From Candidatus Zixiibacteriota bacterium (GTDB lineage Bacteria > Zixibacteria > MSB-5A5 > JAABVY01 > JAHJOQ01): a stretch of DNA of 7,119 nt. Positions within the stretch are counted from its first letter, which is position 1, and every line of letters begins with the position of its first letter. Below, one piece after another: positions 1 to 6,827 of this stretch. The position numbers and the translations under genes were made by a program. The stretch is from positions 1 to 7,119 of the forward strand of contig JAJRZO010000182.1 of NCBI GenBank assembly GCA_024275215.1, read 5' to 3'. Below the pieces are notes generated by a model that saw only the letters and a program-made list of their open reading frames with translations, was not told the origin of the DNA and ran no database searches.

Positions 1-2360
1 CTGCCTTTGTATGTTATATCAAGCGTCTCGCGGTTGTATCTTCTGCCTTTACAAACCTCGCACGGTACATAGACATCGGGAAGAAAGTGCATCTCAATTT
101 TGATTATACCGTCTCCCTGACACGCCTCGCATCTGCCACCCTTAACATTGAATGAGAATCTTCCGGGTCTGTAGCCTCGAATCTTCGATTCCGGAAGCTG
201 CGCAAACAAGTCGCGGATATGGGTAAATGTTCCTGTATATGTCGCCGGATTCGATCTGGGAGTCCTGCCTATGGGCGACTGATCGATGTCAATCACTTTG
301 TCGATATACTCGACGCCAGTGAGCTTTTTGAACGGCAGAGGGGGGCGGCGTGATCCATAAAAGTGACGGGACAAAGCAGGATACAATGTCTCGTTAATCA
401 ATGTCGATTTGCCTGAGCCGGATACACCTGTGACACATGTGAATGTTCCAAGCGGTATTTCAATATTGATATTCTTGAGGTTATTGCCGGTAGCACCGAG
501 GAGCTTGAGCCTTGTCCCGTTCCCCTTCATTCTGCCATCAGGCAGCGGGATCGCTTTTTTCATCGATAAATACTTGCCCGTCAGTGATTTTTTCGAGTTT
601 CGTATCTGTTTCGGCGTTCCCTTCGCGACAACCTCACCACCGTTTTTGCCTGCCGCCGGTCCAAGATCGATGACATAATCCGCGCTCTCGATTGTTTCTC
701 TGTCATGCTCGACAACAATGACCGTATTGCCGAGATCGCGCAGTTCGGTCAATGTCTCAAGGAGCATGTTGTTATCTCTCTGATGTAATCCGATAGACGG
801 TTCATCGAGAATGTACAGCACACCTACAAGCCTCGATCCTATTTGTGTAGCCAGCCTGATCCGCTGGGCTTCGCCGCCGGAAAGGGATGATGCTGTCCTG
901 TCGAGTGTCAGGTAGTCGAGTCCGACATTCGAGAGGAAACCGAGCCTGTTCTTCAACTCCTTAAGAATCTGTCCAGCAATCAGTGTTTCACGTTTGGTTG
1001 GCTTGATAGCCGCAAAAAACTGCTTCGCCTCTTTTACCGACATGCGGGTTACATCATGGATGCTTTTCTTATGAACTGTAACAGCAAGTGATTCACGACG
1101 CAGTCTCGCGCCACCGCAAAGCGGGCATGGCTTGACCGACATATACTGCTCAATCCATGACCTAATGCCTGGCGATTCGGTCTGCTTGTATCGACGTTCG
1201 AGATTAGGGATCACTCCCTCGAAGCGACCGACATATTCGCCTTTGCCTCTGCCGTTTGTATGCTCATACTTGAATTTGATTTCTGTCTTACCCGAACCAT
1301 ACAGTATCATCTTGCGAATCTTTTCAGGAAGCTGTTTCCATTTGGTGCCGAATTTGAATTCAAAGTGGTTGGCAAGGCCGCGAAGCTGGAACCTGTTCCA
1401 GTTGGAGATGTCCGCTCCCCACGGATGAATGGCGCCATCGCTGATGCTGAGATTTTCATCCGGCACAATAAGAGTAGGGTCAACCTCCATCTTGTTGCCG
1501 AGTCCTCCACATACTGCACATGCGCCGAATGGTGAATTGAAAGAAAACATTCTCGGAGACAATTCTTCGAAAGAAATCCCGCATTTCACACATGCGTATT
1601 TCTCAGAGAAAATCATTTCATCCTGACCTGACGCATTGATGGCAACCATTCCGGAAGATAGTTTCAGTGCGGTTTCAATCGAGTCGGCAAGTCGCCTGGC
1701 TACTTTCTCTGTTCGGATTAGCCTGTCAACAACGATTTCAATCGAATGTTTCTTTTTCTTTTCGAGGGGAGGAATATCGTTGATGCTATAGACTTCACCG
1801 TCGATCCTGACGCGCACGAATCCTTCCTTGATCACCTCATCGATTACCTCCCTGTGCTCACCTTTTCTTCCCCGCACGAGCGGTGCAAGTATCTGGATTC
1901 TGGTCTTCAATGGAAGCGCCATCACGGCATCGACTATCTGCGATGATGTCTGCTGGGTGATTCGATCACCACAATTGAAACAATGCGGAATCCCAATGCG
2001 CGCAAAGAGCAGCCTGAGATAATCGTATATTTCCGTAACAGTCCCGACAGTCGAGCGGGGATTTTTAGCCGCGCTACGCTGCTCAATCGAAATTGCCGGA
2101 GAAAGCCCGTCGATGAAATCAACATCCGGCTTCTCCATAAGACCGAGAAACTGCCTCGCATACGCAGAGAGTGATTCGACATATCGCCGTTGTCCTTCGG
2201 CATATATCGTATCGAACGCAAGCGAGGATTTGCCGGAGCCGGACAGCCCTGTAATTACAACGAGCTTATTCCGGGGAATCGTAACATCTATGTTTTTGAG
2301 ATTGTGCTCGCGAGCACCCTTGATGATGATTTCGCCGTCGCCTGACACATTTGTCTCCAT
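1..2360 (-). CDS. uvrA: UvrA, excinuclease ABC subunit A (3' part missing, runs off left edge)
   Basis: DNA-damage recognition ATPase of nucleotide excision repair; with UvrB it scans DNA for bulky lesions in the cytoplasm. The frame reads without interruption for 786 codons from ATG at 2360. Visible in order: first Walker A GLSGSGKS (residues 38-45); the conserved stretch RRYVESLSAYARQFL; first zinc module with C257/C260 and C281/C284; a CPLC pair C412/C415; ABC signature LSGGE (493-497) followed by Walker B with D519-E520; second Walker A GVSGSGKS (645-652); second zinc module with C744/C747 and C767/C770. E. coli UvrA has about 940 residues, so roughly the last 150, with the second signature and Walker B, lie outside the window. 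The start is uncertain: ATG at 2358-2360 has no clear Shine-Dalgarno site, while in-frame GTG at 2346-2348 (codon 5) has GGAG six bases ahead and gives an N-terminus closer in length to E. coli UvrA. No frameshift or missing key residue was seen. Identification is very secure. Confidence 0.98.
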   Translation of the reverse strand, partial: METNVSGDGEIIIKGAREHNLKNIDVTIPRNKLVVITGLSGSGKSSLAFDTIYAEGQRRYVESLSAYARQFLGLMEKPDVDFIDGLSPAISIEQRSAAKNPRSTVGTVTEIYDYLRLLFARIGIPHCFNCGDRITQQTSSQIVDAVMALPLKTRIQILAPLVRGRKGEHREVIDEVIKEGFVRVRIDGEVYSINDIPPLEKKKKHSIEIVVDRLIRTEKVARRLADSIETALKLSSGMVAINASGQDEMIFSEKYACVKCGISFEELSPRMFSFNSPFGACAVCGGLGNKMEVDPTLIVPDENLSISDGAIHPWGADISNWNRFQLRGLANHFEFKFGTKWKQLPEKIRKMILYGSGKTEIKFKYEHTNGRGKGEYVGRFEGVIPNLERRYKQTESPGIRSWIEQYMSVKPCPLCGGARLRRESLAVTVHKKSIHDVTRMSVKEAKQFFAAIKPTKRETLIAGQILKELKNRLGFLSNVGLDYLTLDRTASSLSGGEAQRIRLATQIGSRLVGVLYILDEPSIGLHQRDNNMLLETLTELRDLGNTVIVVEHDRETIESADYVIDLGPAAGKNGGEVVAKGTPKQIRNSKKSLTGKYLSMKKAIPLPDGRMKGNGTRLKLLGATGNNLKNINIEIPLGTFTCVTGVSGSGKSTLINETLYPALSRHFYGSRRPPLPFKKLTGVEYIDKVIDIDQSPIGRTPRSNPATYTGTFTHIRDLFAQLPESKIRGYRPGRFSFNVKGGRCEACQGDGIIKIEMHFLPDVYVPCEVCKGRRYNRETLDITYKG
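2346..2358 (-). promoter_or_regulatory. Shine-Dalgarno GGAG that supports a GTG start for uvrA
   Basis: On the minus strand GGAG occupies 2358-2355, then six bases, then GTG at 2348-2346, in frame as codon 5 of the longer reading. The upstream ATG (2360-2358) overlaps this GGAG and is itself preceded by TTTTGG, a poor ribosome site. With the promoter candidate at 2379-2407 the ATG would have a leader of about 12 bases and the GTG about 24, which also favours GTG. This is inference from spacing only. Confidence 0.45.
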
Positions 2361-2378
2361 CCAAAATGTGAACCCGGC

Positions 2379-2407
2379 AAGATATGCCAAATTACAGGCA
2401 GGTTCAA
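2379..2407 (-). promoter_or_regulatory. Candidate sigma-70 type promoter for uvrA
   Basis: Minus strand TTGAAC (2407-2402) and TATCTT (2384-2379) are separated by exactly 17 bases; each hexamer matches the consensus at four of six positions. The expected start of transcription is near 2372, just ahead of the uvrA start codons. No convincing LexA-type operator (E. coli CTGT-N8-ACAG, Bacillus-type or alphaproteobacterial GTTC-N7-GTTC) was seen, so SOS control of this uvrA cannot be claimed. Confidence 0.4.
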
Positions 2408-2461
2408 GCTAAATCAGGTTTTCGAGTATCACTTTCTGTTATGCTTGCAGGTTTCCGTCAG

Positions 2462-2510
2462 AAAAGTAGGTCGTGTTCCGAATCCAGCAGTGCTGGATGA
2501 GAAACGCGAC
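2462..2510 (-). terminator. Possible weak terminator of pepF formed by hairpin A of the palindromic element
   Basis: Read on the minus strand, the direction of pepF transcription, the stem GTCGCGTT...AACACGAC with its 8-bp inner core is followed by CCTACTTTTC. The stem is long and fairly GC rich but the T-run is short (four) and starts several bases after the stem, so this is a poor intrinsic terminator at best. It may only be an RNA-stabilising structure. Confidence 0.3.
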
Positions 2511-2579
2511 ACTTCTATCTTGTTATTCAAATGTCGGGTTTTTTTGCAGACTTCACCTGCTACGGAACACCGACCTGCT
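2465..2579. repeat. Nested palindromic intergenic element, about 115 bases, with 16-bp imperfect terminal inverted repeats
   Basis: The outer arms, 2465-2480 (AGTAGGTCGTGTTCCG) and 2563-2579 (CGGAACACCGACCTGCT), pair over 16 positions with one bulge at C2570 and one G-T pair. Inside, each outer arm can instead pair locally. Hairpin A spans 2470-2510: GTCGTGTT pairs with AACGCGAC around a perfect 8+1+8 core, ATCCAGCA (2482-2489), G, TGCTGGAT (2491-2498). Hairpin B spans 2533-2574: GTCGG plus GTT pairs with AAC and CCGAC around GCAG (2546-2549) and CTGC (2557-2560), with a run of seven T at 2539-2545. The design resembles REP/BIME-like or MITE-like intergenic repeats. Only one copy is in the window, so its repeat nature is inferred from architecture. 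Confidence 0.6.
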
Positions 2580-2616
2580 GAATAATAGCAAACTGCAGGT
2601 CAAACAAACTGTGCTA

Positions 2617-2633
2617 CACGGACGTTTCCCGTG
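2617..2633. other. Small hairpin just after the pepF stop
   Basis: CACGG (2617-2621) and CCGTG (2629-2633) form a 5-bp stem with a 7-base loop, starting 12 bases beyond the pepF stop codon on the minus strand. No T-run follows, so it is not a standard intrinsic terminator; it could protect the 3' end of the transcript. Confidence 0.3.
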
Positions 2634-2645
2634 CATGGCAAACAT

Positions 2646-4469
2646 CTATACTGCCAACTTCTCCAACTCATCCACATTTTGCGAGAACAACTGGATTGTC
2701 GCTTCGACAGGATCAGATGTAGTCATATCGACGCCGCATTTCCTGAGTTGCTCAATCGGATAGTCACTTCCACCTGATGAAATCAAGCCGAGATATTTCT
2801 CGATTAAACCATCCTCGCCGCTGAGGAATCTTTTCAGAATCGCCTGTGACGCGGCAAACGAAGTCGCATACTGATAGACATAGAAATTCCAGTAGAAATG
2901 CGGGATTCGCGCCCATTTATATTTTGTGAAGTCATCAGGCTCAACCGCAGGACCATTGTATTTGCGGGTCAACTCAACCCACATCTCGCTCATCAGGTCT
3001 GGCGAAAGCGCATTGCCCTTTTCGACTGTCTCATGGATCATCAGCTCGAATCGCGCAAACATGACCTGATGGAAAAAAGTACCGAGCGTGTTGTCTATCT
3101 GACGATTCAGCAGGAACAGCTTCTGTTTGTCATTGTCCGCTTTCCTGAGAAGATAATCATGCAACAACCCTTCATTTAATGTCGATGCTACCTCCGCGAC
3201 AAATATGCTGTACGCTGCCTTCTGATATGGCTGCTTCCTGTTCGACAGGAAACTGTGCATCGCATGACCCATCTCGTGCGCCAGTGTAAACATATTGTTG
3301 ATCGTGTCGTTGTAGTTCATCAGGACGAATGGATGAGACGAGTAGCTTCCCCAACTGTATGCGCCGCCCCGTTTGCCCTCAGTCTCATAGACATCGACCC
3401 AGCGACTGTCGAATCCTGCTTTCAGATCACTGCAGTATTTCTCTCCAAGCGGGGCAACCGCTTCGAGCACTTGTTTCACAGCCTCATCGTAAGGCACCGA
3501 ATATGTCATATCCGGGAAAAGCGGGCAATAGACATCGTATGAATACAACTTGTCGAGTCCGAGCACTTTCTTTCTGACCGCCATCCATTTGTGAAGCGAC
3601 TCGATGTTTGATTCGGTCGTATCAAGCAGGGAGTGGTAAACTTCGACTGGAATATTCCCGGCATCGAGAGAATTATGCAGCGAAGTTTCGTATTTGCGCG
3701 CCTTCGCGTAGAACACATCTTTATTGACCGCTGTGGCGAGCGTTGCCCCGATTGTGTTCAGCAGATCCTTATAAGATGACAGGAATGCCTCGTTTGCTTC
3801 GCGACGAACACTCTGTACCGGGCATTCCATAATAATTTTCTGGTACCGCTGTTTGGTCAGCTTCAGGTCTTCGCCATTTTCATCTTTGATTGTCGGGTAG
3901 CTGATGTCGGCATTGTCGAGCATTCCGAAAATGCTGTCTGGTGCGCGAGCGATCATATCTGCCTGCGCGAGCACCTCCTCGACTTCTGCTGATCTGATAT
4001 GCGCGCGCGATCTGATCAACTCGCGGATATAGAAATCATAGATATCAGTCTTCGGAAACTGATCCGCCATTTTGAGCAGAGTATCATCGTCGATCTGCAG
4101 AAGCTCCGGCTCCACGAATGAAAATGCCGCAGAGGCTTTCGATGACAACATCGCCGCACGGTCAGTCATCGCCTGATATTTCGACATGCGGCTGTCGAGA
4201 TCCTGATTCATCCTGGCATACTGATGGAGATTATCGCAGATCAGCGAAAGGCTGCTTCTTGTTTCGAGACAATCGTAAAGAGTCGATGCCGATTCACTCA
4301 GATTGCCTTTGAAACTGTCAGCTTTCTCGATCAATTCTTCTGCTTTTTTGTAGTCGTCTTCCCAGTCGTTGTCGGTGGGGTAGATATCGCCAAGATTCCA
4401 TTTGTCTTTTTCTTCGATATCCGATCTTTGGGGAATAGATTTGCTCTTCGAGGTTGTTACAGTCGTCAT
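2646..4469 (-). CDS. pepF: Oligoendopeptidase F, M3B-family zinc metallopeptidase
   Basis: Cytoplasmic zinc peptidase that cuts oligopeptides and takes part in peptide turnover. The 607 residues match the usual length of about 600. The zinc site HEMGH lies at residues 398-402 within TLAHEMGHAMHSF; E426 in FVAEVASTLNEG is the expected third zinc ligand, about 28 residues on, as in M3 enzymes. Near the C-terminus, RIPHFYWNFYVYQYATSFAAS carries the family's substrate-binding His/Tyr segment. The N-terminal half (WNLGDIYP onward) is the usual helical PepF domain. There is no signal peptide or membrane segment. The ATG start at 4469 is preceded by GAAAGGCG at a workable distance, and the stop is TAG. 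Upstream lies a 452-base divergent spacer; downstream, on the same strand, is uvrA after 285 bases, probably a separate transcription unit. All catalytic residues are present and no damage is seen. Confidence 0.97.
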   Translation of the reverse strand: MTTVTTSKSKSIPQRSDIEEKDKWNLGDIYPTDNDWEDDYKKAEELIEKADSFKGNLSESASTLYDCLETRSSLSLICDNLHQYARMNQDLDSRMSKYQAMTDRAAMLSSKASAAFSFVEPELLQIDDDTLLKMADQFPKTDIYDFYIRELIRSRAHIRSAEVEEVLAQADMIARAPDSIFGMLDNADISYPTIKDENGEDLKLTKQRYQKIIMECPVQSVRREANEAFLSSYKDLLNTIGATLATAVNKDVFYAKARKYETSLHNSLDAGNIPVEVYHSLLDTTESNIESLHKWMAVRKKVLGLDKLYSYDVYCPLFPDMTYSVPYDEAVKQVLEAVAPLGEKYCSDLKAGFDSRWVDVYETEGKRGGAYSWGSYSSHPFVLMNYNDTINNMFTLAHEMGHAMHSFLSNRKQPYQKAAYSIFVAEVASTLNEGLLHDYLLRKADNDKQKLFLLNRQIDNTLGTFFHQVMFARFELMIHETVEKGNALSPDLMSEMWVELTRKYNGPAVEPDDFTKYKWARIPHFYWNFYVYQYATSFAASQAILKRFLSGEDGLIEKYLGLISSGGSDYPIEQLRKCGVDMTTSDPVEATIQLFSQNVDELEKLAV

Positions 4470-4829
4470 AATCGCCTTTCGGTATTTGGTCCATCCAGAT
4501 TTGCTGAATAAACGAAATATCGTGTAGAAATCAAGCGGAAAGCGGTTGATGTGATTAAATGAGTAGATACTGTTTTGAAAGCAGGTCCTGAGTTCCGGAC
4601 TAAATCGACTTCTTGATTGGGGAATTGTTCTTGCGATGAGCCGTGATTATTTCATGTATGCAACAAACGCATGTTTATTGGTTTACCATTTTCAAGTAAT
4701 CTCTCACAGGCCAAAACCCCGCCAACTTCCGACACACATCTTCTTAACTCTGAACTCATACCGATTCGGCATCTGAAAACTCAGCAGTTTGCATTGTTTT
4801 TTTAGGCCAATTCCAGGGGACATCTAAGA

Positions 4830-4858
4830 TTGACAGATACTGCGATCTTGTGTAGTTA
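4830..4858 (+). promoter_or_regulatory. Candidate promoter of the cytochrome-FadL operon
   Basis: A perfect TTGACA (4830-4835) is followed after 17 bases by TAGTTA (4853-4858), a weak -10 preceded by TG. A better-looking TAAGAT at 4857-4862 sits too far away (21 bases). A perfect -35 with a poor -10 would suit a promoter that needs an activator, but this is inference. The leader would be about 55 bases long. Confidence 0.3.
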
Positions 4859-4873
4859 AGATGATAAGTTTTG

Positions 4874-4897
4874 CATGTAACATGATCAGCAAAGCTG
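4874..4897 (+). promoter_or_regulatory. Two adjacent short dyads in the cytochrome leader
   Basis: CATG-TAA-CATG (4874-4884) and CAGC-AAA-GCTG (4887-4897) are two perfect 4+3+4 palindromes set side by side, ending 13 bases before the ribosome site. They could be a protein-binding site or small leader hairpins. Short dyads like these arise by chance often, and they do not match the FNR or CRP consensus. Confidence 0.2.
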
Positions 4898-4910
4898 GCA
4901 CAATAACATC

Positions 4911-4915
4911 GGAGG
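4911..4915 (+). promoter_or_regulatory. Strong ribosome binding site of the cytochrome gene
   Basis: GGAGG is followed by six bases and then ATG at 4922. This fixes the start codon, and the protein then begins directly with a lipoprotein signal peptide. Confidence 0.85.
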
Positions 4916-4921
4916 ACTTAC

Positions 4922-4981
4922 ATGATTCGCGTATCTACTATTCTGTTGATTGTTGCGATGGCGCTGATTATCAGCGGATGC
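4922..4981 (+). other. Lipoprotein signal peptide (signal peptidase II) of the cytochrome
   Basis: Residues 1-20: a basic Arg at position 3, a hydrophobic stretch STILLIVAMALII, then S18-G19-C20. C20 is the predicted lipid-carrying residue. Ala rather than Asp at the next position would, by the E. coli sorting rule, favour transfer to the outer membrane; whether that rule holds in this organism is unknown. Confidence 0.85.
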
Positions 4982-6796
4982 GCTATCTGGTCGGGAACCA
5001 TCAATAAGATGATGCCATCAGAGAATCGCCCGACTGATGTGGCGTTCGTTTCTGACAGTGTGACACCGGAACAGTTTGACCGTATTGCAAATGAATTGAG
5101 AACTACATTCGGTCGTGATTTCCCGCATATCGAACGGTTCCGCGAAGCTGGAATCACATCCTACGACGGCCCCCAAACATGCCTTAAGTGTCATGAAAAA
5201 ATCACATTCGAAGATCTCAAAACCGGCAAGGAAAAGACTGTTGACCTGATGCGTAATGTCACTACATCCGTTCACTATCGTTTCTATTCCACAAAGCATC
5301 CGAATGTCTACGGTTTCAACGGCGAGCTTGCCGACAATTTCCGCATGGGCAAGATCAATCGCCCATGTCCGAAACCCGGATCATTTGCGATGACCGCATG
5401 GGCTGCGCCGGTGGTTCTGGAAAATGGTGACACTTTGTCAGAGGGCTGCGGTCAATGCCATATCGGTGGCCAGCCGACTGCGCCACTGGGTGAAATGATG
5501 CCCGGATATCGTACTCGTGACAGTGAGAAAGAAGCAATCGACTGTCTGATCTGTCATTCGGTTGGCTACGACATGAATAAGAGACAGGTGGCGTCAGACA
5601 ACAAGGGTCGCTGGTATTGGGATCAGGATCGATCGATGCGGGCTGCGATGACAGTCACCCAACCGACATCTCAGGCATGCCTCCGTTGTCACCAGCATAA
5701 TCTTGCAGGCGACATTTATGTCGACAATGCCAACCCGTCATTTCACGAAAGTATCATCAATGCCGGAACGAATCGCCCGCGCGTTAAGCATCCGGGAAGT
5801 AAAAGAGGTACTCCGTTTACTCCGGCCTGGGATGTTCATGCTGCCGCCGGTGTAAACTGCATCGAATGTCATCAGACTGAAGGACATTATATCGCCAAAG
5901 GAACTCACACTACGACAATGATGACCAATGATGTGCCCGATGTTGAAGTGGCATGCCAGAATTGTCATGGTGCCGAGCCACACACCGAAGGCGAGTTCGC
6001 AGATTTCTATAACGATCATCTCGATAAAATCGCGTGCCAAACATGTCATATCCCGAATTTGCAGGAAGACAACGCGACATATCGTGATTTTGCCAACCCC
6101 GTTTTCGAGAAAGATCCGGGTATTTGGGTTTACGATGATATCAAGAAAGAAACCGAGCCGGGTAAAGGCATCATCTATGCGTGGTGGAATGGTGACTGTA
6201 CTTTCCTCGGAAATCCGATTGGCGATAATCCGAATGGCGAGAATCTTTACAGTTTCTACAAGCCAACTCATATCTGGCCTGAATTCGCTGATTTCGATTA
6301 TGGAAGCTGGTATGAAAAAGTAATGAGACCGATAGCCAGGAAAGGACGGCCTTCGAAGATATATCCGATGAAACTTTTCAATGGTCGTCAGCATATTGAT
6401 CTTCAGAACATGGGACCATTCGGCGGGATGTATCTGCCGTACAATCTTCCAACTTACTACACGACCGGTGATGCTGACAAGGCCGCCGAGGTCGAGATGC
6501 AAAACAGCATGATGAAACGCATGTATGGCTGGATGTTCGATGTCTACATGATGGACAAGTTCATGCGCTTCATGGAAGTCGACGGCTGGAATCGATGTGC
6601 TTACAACGATGCTGCCAGCAATAAAAAAGTGGAACCGCGCTGGATTCCTGTGGATGCGCTGCTTGAGATCAGCCATGCCATTCGTCGAGAAGGCGCACTT
6701 ACCTGCAATGATTGCCACTCACAAAACGGCGTCATGGATTTCAAAGCGCTTGGTTATGATGACGCCGAAGTCAGCTCATTGATGGAGGAAAGATAA
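4922..6796 (+). CDS. Octahaem c-type cytochrome lipoprotein, tetrathionate reductase (OTR) family
   Basis: Exported multihaem cytochrome of 624 residues. The signal peptide ends in the lipobox IISGC with C20 as the lipidated cysteine, followed by Ala, so an envelope lipoprotein is expected. Eight CxxCH haem sites start at C87, C176, C208, C253, C313, C345, C372 and C595; there is no CxxCK. The family call rests on the order of sites and on segments I know from OTR-type proteins: GKIN between haems 1 and 2, IDCLICH, DVHAAAGVNCIECHQTEGH, a haem-6 site followed by PH, IACQTCHIPN, and after a long gap the C-terminal ALTCNDCHSQNGVMDFKALGY. The founding OTR of Shewanella reduces tetrathionate in vitro and has one lysine-ligated haem; K144 in GKIN is a candidate for that role here. 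Non-haem cysteines are C149, C426 and C559. The protein appears longer than the Shewanella enzyme, partly through 219 residues between haems 7 and 8. It is the first gene of an operon with the FadL-like gene. Whether it reduces a sulfur or nitrogen compound or only carries electrons cannot be told from sequence. Confidence 0.9.
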   Translation: MIRVSTILLIVAMALIISGCAIWSGTINKMMPSENRPTDVAFVSDSVTPEQFDRIANELRTTFGRDFPHIERFREAGITSYDGPQTCLKCHEKITFEDLKTGKEKTVDLMRNVTTSVHYRFYSTKHPNVYGFNGELADNFRMGKINRPCPKPGSFAMTAWAAPVVLENGDTLSEGCGQCHIGGQPTAPLGEMMPGYRTRDSEKEAIDCLICHSVGYDMNKRQVASDNKGRWYWDQDRSMRAAMTVTQPTSQACLRCHQHNLAGDIYVDNANPSFHESIINAGTNRPRVKHPGSKRGTPFTPAWDVHAAAGVNCIECHQTEGHYIAKGTHTTTMMTNDVPDVEVACQNCHGAEPHTEGEFADFYNDHLDKIACQTCHIPNLQEDNATYRDFANPVFEKDPGIWVYDDIKKETEPGKGIIYAWWNGDCTFLGNPIGDNPNGENLYSFYKPTHIWPEFADFDYGSWYEKVMRPIARKGRPSKIYPMKLFNGRQHIDLQNMGPFGGMYLPYNLPTYYTTGDADKAAEVEMQNSMMKRMYGWMFDVYMMDKFMRFMEVDGWNRCAYNDAASNKKVEPRWIPVDALLEISHAIRREGALTCNDCHSQNGVMDFKALGYDDAEVSSLMEER

Positions 6797-6812
6797 AGGC
6801 ATGAATAACGAA

Positions 6813-6818
6813 AAGGAG
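6813..6818 (+). promoter_or_regulatory. Ribosome binding site of the FadL-like gene
   Basis: AAGGAG ends nine bases before ATG at 6828 and twelve before a second ATG at 6831. It decides the start against the in-frame upstream ATG at 6801, which would put nine charged or polar residues in front of the signal peptide and has only AAAGG one base ahead of it. Confidence 0.65.
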
Positions 6819-6827
6819 ACCTTGAAA

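Larger units (their letters stand above)
2361..2645. other. Intergenic spacer between pepF and uvrA
   Basis: This 285-base spacer holds the uvrA promoter candidate at its left end, a nested inverted-repeat element in the middle (2465-2579), and a short hairpin beside the pepF stop (2617-2633). Open frames that cross it on the plus strand lack a ribosome site, run into the antisense of pepF and show no protein-like composition, so I call no gene here. Confidence 0.8.
4470..4921. other. Divergent intergenic spacer between pepF and the cytochrome operon
   Basis: The 452 bases look more AT rich than the flanking genes and hold no credible coding frame on either strand. I find a TTGACA-type box at 4830, two small dyads at 4874-4897 and a strong ribosome site at 4911-4915, all facing the cytochrome gene. 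A small dyad, GTCC with GGAC, flanks TGAGTTCC near 4586-4601. A run of seven T at 4797-4803 lacks a good GC stem before it. On the pepF side I could not find a convincing promoter pair: TTGATT occurs on the minus strand, but no acceptable -10 lies at the right distance. No tRNA or recognisable riboswitch was seen. Confidence 0.7.

Noticed and set aside
409..1626. Several 65-98 codon open frames on the plus strand across the uvrA region
   Set aside because: All are antisense to the uninterrupted uvrA frame with its Walker, signature and zinc motifs.
2374..2391. TTGGCA-TATC-TTGC on the minus strand as a sigma-54 promoter for uvrA
   Set aside because: The GG to GC distance is 10 bases, where sigma-54 sites need 12; the sigma-70 type reading fits better.
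2361..2420. LexA/SOS operator upstream of uvrA
   Set aside because: GAAC and GTTC elements are present but lie about 28 bases apart; no known LexA box spacing fits.
2473..2763. Open frame of 96 codons on the plus strand covering the pepF-uvrA spacer
   Set aside because: It starts inside the palindromic element, ends inside antisense pepF and has no ribosome site; the protein is low in character and Cys-rich by chance.
4770..4803. Intrinsic terminator at the run of seven T in the divergent spacer
   Set aside because: The only stem before it is CTGA-AAAC-TCAG, four pairs, AT rich and 15 bases or so away from the T-run, and no plus-strand gene lies upstream.
5928..6323. Open frame of 131 codons on the plus strand inside the cytochrome gene
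   Set aside because: Out-of-frame shadow of the cytochrome; its product has no recognisable features.
5738..6718. Open frame of 326 codons on the minus strand, antisense to the cytochrome
   Set aside because: It lies wholly inside the octahaem cytochrome gene, has no ribosome site, no recognisable motif and no protein-like composition; the opposite strand carries eight haem motifs in frame. It is a shadow frame.
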